Shown one piece after another: positions 60,551 to 64,000 of a stretch of DNA of 64,000 bases; the first letter of the stretch is position 1, and each line of letters opens with the position of its first letter. Source of the DNA: an uncultured Paracoccaceae bacterium (GTDB lineage Bacteria; Pseudomonadota; Alphaproteobacteria; Rhodobacterales; Rhodobacteraceae); assembly GCA_947497185.1 (NCBI GenBank), contig CANMFL010000001.1, positions 1 through 64,000 of the forward strand, in the 5' to 3' direction. Under the pieces are notes generated by a model. It had not been told where the DNA came from, ran no database searches, and saw nothing but the letters and a program-made list of their open reading frames with translations. The translations under genes were made by a program, and so were the position numbers.

Positions 60551-62368
60551 TCAGGAGTGAGGGTCACCGCTGGTGGCCCTGCTAAAGCTAAATCGATCGC
60601 AAAGCTCCGAGAGCTGTCTGAGCGTCTCTCCAGTTGGAAACGGGACGCTCAATTCTTCACTGAGCTTTTCTGCCGCAGAGTGGCGATCAGTCGCATCGGT
60701 ACAGGCTAACAGGATGGCGAGGCCGGATAGATCATCCTCTGACAAACCAGAAATTGAAGCACGCGAAAGCAAGTAGCTATTGGCGAAACGCAAACGGCGG
60801 CGGGGCGACCAGTCGAGCAACGCTTCAATCCGATTCAGAAGATCCAGTTCATGTGGGAAAATCGACAAATTTCTGCGGAACTTTGTCTCACTTTCTTGGT
60901 TTTCGCCGTTGGCGTTTGTTTCCGTGAATGCTGGGCCCGCAGATTTGGCGGTCACTTCAGGATCATCATTTCCAAGCGATAGCGGCACCGGCGAAGCGGA
61001 TTGATCTTTGTCGGGGGACCTAACAAACGGTTCAAGCAAGTCACCAATCATCGAACCTTCGCCGGTGACGCGAATATTGCGCACCTGATAAGGAAGCTGA
61101 ATGATCTTTTCGAGGTAGTCCATTGCGGACGCGCTATCGCCTTCTCCGTCAAGCAATTCTCCATATTGCTCGTCAAGGGCCTTTAACACCCACCGGCTAT
61201 CAACAGCGACGACGACAATGAATAGCGGGAATGCCAAAAGCAAATGGATTGCCTGGAGCACATCAATGACCTGCGCCGGTGGGCAGCGGTCAAGATCGTC
61301 AATGTAAAGGATAATACGTTCAAATGTAACGGGGGGCTTAGCTGGTGGTTTTGCCAGGTTGAGAAGCGCGGTCCTTTCTTCAGGCTCAAGAATTCCGGTG
61401 GTTTCTTCGAGGATACGCTCGACATCTTCTTGGATGGTTCGCCGACTTTCGGTATTGCTGCGGGCCTCGGGCGTTTCATTGGGGGAGATAGAAGAGGCCA
61501 TAAGCTGGCTCAGCATTTCGAAGTCTTTTCGGACTGCGGCGATGATGCCCAGTTCACGTGCGTAAGTACCGGAACCCACTCGGTCACGCAGGAAATCCAC
61601 GAGGCGTTGCTTTGGTTCTTTTGAAACAAACTCAAGGGATGCGCGATCCGCCAGTTTGGTTGCCTCACTTAAGGCTTCGCGGCGCCGATCTACCTCTTTT
61701 TGTGCTGCGTTTACCTCCGCTTCAGCTTGCGCATAGACTTTTGTTTTATCAGCGGAGCGTTTTGTAATTTCAGCCTCAAGTTTGCTCTCAAATGTTCTGA
61801 TGGTTGCGAGGGCACGCGCTGATTGTCGCGACGCAAAACTCAAAAAACCGGTTGCAATCGCAATCATACCAGAGAAGCCAGCAACAAGTGACGTTCCTGT
61901 GCCAATCTGATCTTTCGGTGCCGGGAACGCCCAGAAGATTGCCGAGGGAAGGACAGTAGCAAGAGCTATCGGCACAATCACAACCAGCAAGCAGAGCAAG
62001 AGACTCCAACGTCGCTTTAATCGCCCGAGCAACGCACCAACAGTGCTGCGTGTCTCCAAGGTCTGGTCGTTCAGTTTCTCCGCGGCGGCACGAAACCCCT
62101 CGACAGAGTCATTGAGGTCGTCGAGGCCGAGGGTTTGCGCGGCGTTTTGCATTTCTGTCTTGAGCGTCTTGTCGGCCAAAACTGTCTTGAAAGCCGCTTG
62201 CAGCTGCGTTGATCTTTGCGCTGCAACGATAGCACGCTTTTCAGCAAACGCTTCCGCGGCGGCTTCCAGCTTTCCTTTGGCCTCTGCCTGTTTACGACGC
62301 GCTGCGATTGCCAAAAACTCCGATAGAAAGAGGTGGCTGAAAATCGCGGGCTGTAAACATCGCAGCAA
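60551..62368 (-). pseudogene. KAP NTPase, 3' fragment (lacks Walker A)
   Basis: The 605-residue frame holds the rest of a KAP-family NTPase: an Ala/Lys/Glu-rich helix, two membrane segments (LLLCLLVVIVPIALATVLPS and the following GFSGMIAIATGFLSF), a coiled coil, and the Walker B block ILYIDDLDRCPPAQVIDVLQ. IIQLPYQVRNI follows. KAP proteins carry membrane helices between Walker A and B. Here the Walker A and the FNAWxY region are absent, and homology resumes from about 62314 in a different frame from the 5' fragment. It is probably a broken gene; a separately made protein is less likely. Confidence 0.75.
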
Positions 62369-63113
62369 ATGCAGCTATTTCTGACTCCGCGCCAGAACGA
62401 TCTGTTAGCCCCTCCGCCCAAGGGTCATCTCGCAACGCCAAGGCGACACCTTGCGCATAGGGTTCGATTGGCTCAACGCTGATAAACATGTTGGTCAGTC
62501 GGCGCCGAATATCCACGTGTTCGGTTCCTTGGTCGTTACCGCCTGGAAGAAGTCGCTCCAACCCAAGCTCGGTTTCATCATGTTCAGACAATGAGGCCGC
62601 CCGATCGTTCGGGCCAAGCGACATGATTGCAAGTTCGAAGGCGAGAATTGTCAGGTTTTCACGGCTAAGCCCTTGGTTTTGATAGCGCGGTGCAGATTGA
62701 CCCATTTCTGAGACAAGCATCGCACAGCGCAACAGACCAAAGAACAAAAGGTCCTGTACATAAAGAAAATCGTGGCCAGTTCGCTCCTTCGCGAGGTTGC
62801 GGGCGAAATGGATTTGCCTTTTTAAGATGCTCCCCAAGAGTCGGCTTGGGCGATTTTCGCCCATCTGAACAGGAGCTCCCGGGATCGTGTCGGGATCAGC
62901 AATTTGAGACAAAAGAGGTAAGAGCTGTAGATATGGGGCGGCGGGCGCATGTGCCCTAAATGAGCGGGAAAACACCTCAAACCAGGGCAAAGGGCCGTCC
63001 GACGCGCTGGTGTCGTCGATGATTTTATCCCAAAACACACCCAACTCGAGGCTGGTGTTGAACGTCGGGGTCTCAACCGAAACAACTTTGCTTTTTCCGT
63101 CCTCAATAGCCAT
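62292..63113 (-). pseudogene. KAP NTPase, 5' fragment ending at Walker A
   Basis: The 273-residue frame has an N-terminal domain of unknown family (HDFLYVQDLLFFGLLRCAML, then a helical part). The start of a KAP domain follows (GAESEIAAFAAMFTARD, PPLSIGVFG). In intact KAP proteins the last segment continues into a GDWGSGKS-type Walker A; here it reads GVFGNRSAS and stops. The overlapping next frame continues the protein further downstream. An internal deletion with frameshift explains both. The ATG directly follows the stop of the ClpX-like gene. Confidence 0.75.
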
Positions 63114-64000
63114 CTAAATGCTCTTTTCCAGCCAGGCGGCGTCTATCGGATCAGGCGCGGCTCCATCCGGCCCCTTAAAGCTACGGCGCAGTTTGATAAG
63201 CCGTAAGATGCTAATCAACCCTTCAAGGCCTGCCCCCCGAGCGCAGGCTTGCTTAACAAGGGCGCTTCGCAGCTCCTCGTTCAGCACGCCTTCTTGTTCG
63301 AAGACATCCAGATGCGGCGTCGCATGGGGCGATGCCAGCCATTGTTCAATTTGTTGATAGGTATATGAACCGTGTTCCCGGATGTTATCGAACCGTTCTA
63401 TCAATCCCGGTTGCGCCCCTTGCTGAATAAGCGCCGCAGCGATCTGAGCATGATTATTTTCAAAGCGCAGAGTGGGCGTTTCATTGTTGCTGAGGATTGG
63501 CGCGTCGTTCACATGCAGCTTGCTGGTCATTGCAAAAAACGAAATTCCAGTTGTGTCGAGTTGCAGATTTTCTTGATCTCGAATTTTGCGTCCGCCAGCG
63601 GGCGGCACTCTTTCCATTGTGCCTGACAAGAGCAACTCCAGCTCTTCTTGCGCAATTCGGCTTGAAGACGTCGCCTCAAACAGACGATCTATGTTTTCGA
63701 TCACTATGGCCCCACGTGAGGCACGATCCAGATTATATTCGCATTGTTGCAGCAGGCGTAGGAACATGTCCGCCCCATCAAGGATTTTGGCGTCACGCAG
63801 ACGTGCTGCATCATACCTCACAAGTGGTAGATCGAAGGCCTGCCAGATATCGGCAATTGCGCCAGTGAGGCCGGATCCTCTTACTCCGGCAAGCAATATC
63901 TTGTAGCCGCGGTCATTAATTGTCCGATTGGGGCGACTTAGATCAGCCGCCACCGAAAACAGAAATTCGATCAGACTTTGATGACCCGGTAAAATTCCCT
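63114..64000 (-). CDS. Degenerate ClpX-like AAA+ protein (start outside window)
   Basis: The frame is open to the window edge (295 residues seen); a GTG at 63953 is possible but similarity continues before it. ClpX similarity is plain: LLQQCEYNLDRASRG, then VPPAGGRKIRDQENLQLDT. The catalytic motifs are altered. Walker A reads GVRGSGLTGA (Lys replaced by Leu), Walker B reads IVIENIDRL (DE replaced by EN), the pore loop GYVG is KILDG, and sensor 2 GARGLR is GAGLEGL. It is likely unable to hydrolyse ATP. It is tightly coupled to the KAP gene downstream. Confidence 0.82.
   Translation of the reverse strand, partial: GILPGHQSLIEFLFSVAADLSRPNRTINDRGYKILLAGVRGSGLTGAIADIWQAFDLPLVRYDAARLRDAKILDGADMFLRLLQQCEYNLDRASRGAIVIENIDRLFEATSSSRIAQEELELLLSGTMERVPPAGGRKIRDQENLQLDTTGISFFAMTSKLHVNDAPILSNNETPTLRFENNHAQIAAALIQQGAQPGLIERFDNIREHGSYTYQQIEQWLASPHATPHLDVFEQEGVLNEELRSALVKQACARGAGLEGLISILRLIKLRRSFKGPDGAAPDPIDAAWLEKSI

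Noticed and set aside
53040..64000. Second copy of the tRNA-Ser 3' end (attR)
   Set aside because: Read by eye for the T-arm and acceptor sequence; no copy was recognised.

Overview
The window looks like a chromosomal segment of a marine alphaproteobacterium of the order Rhodobacterales (Roseobacter group, possibly near Loktanella, Yoonia or Octadecabacter; the genus is a guess). The reasons are the CtrA/SciP/ChpT regulators, an L21 protein with a long C-terminal extension, a MocR-type regulator divergent from a DUF1127 gene, ornithine-lipid genes, TRAP transport genes, and the general gene order and codon use. Coding density is high, with many TAATG and ATGA start/stop overlaps.

Region 1 (1-12.6 kb): the N-terminal part of a large RTX/Hint-type secreted protein, tRNA-Leu(CAA), a zinc metallopeptidase, dedA-dsbB, an arginine-catabolism module (Lrp-type regulator, arginase, ornithine cyclodeaminase), gyrA, an outer-membrane beta-barrel protein, trmFO, gluQ, hisI and an IscU-like protein.

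Region 2 (12.6-30 kb): an unlisted 40-residue membrane protein with a structured region behind it, recG-ligA, the cell-cycle/GTA regulator ctrA with its inhibitor sciP, mnmA, a DUF4394 protein, a DedA protein, a P-loop protein beside metA (acetyl-type), a lipoprotein hydrolase, ppk2-tetR, a PagL-like lipid A deacylase, rplM-rpsI, and a MocR regulator divergent from a DUF1127 gene.

Region 3 (30-48.4 kb): enoyl-CoA hydratase, an M32 carboxypeptidase, heme A synthase, trmJ, a ThiE-like protein, olsB-olsA with a short coupled upstream ORF, a DUF3553 gene divergent from chpT, proB-proA-obgE, three tandem acetyltransferase genes, rpmA-rplU, an alanine/glycine symporter with a universal stress protein, and two periplasmic proteins.

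Region 4 (48.4-64 kb): accessory DNA beginning at tRNA-Ser(CGA). A tyrosine integrase, an unknown protein, two AlpA-like DNA-binding proteins and a second, unusual tyrosine recombinase form a tightly packed element. A 14-bp tandem duplication has shifted the frame of one AlpA-like gene. A LysR-controlled catabolic cluster follows (TRAP transporter, DUF2848, amidase, M24/creatinase-like). The window ends in a minus-strand operon pairing a ClpX paralogue with degenerate nucleotide-binding motifs and a membrane KAP NTPase that has lost its Walker A region through an internal deletion. This last pair is the least explained feature and the best candidate for an undescribed system. No CRISPR array, insertion sequence or rRNA gene was found.
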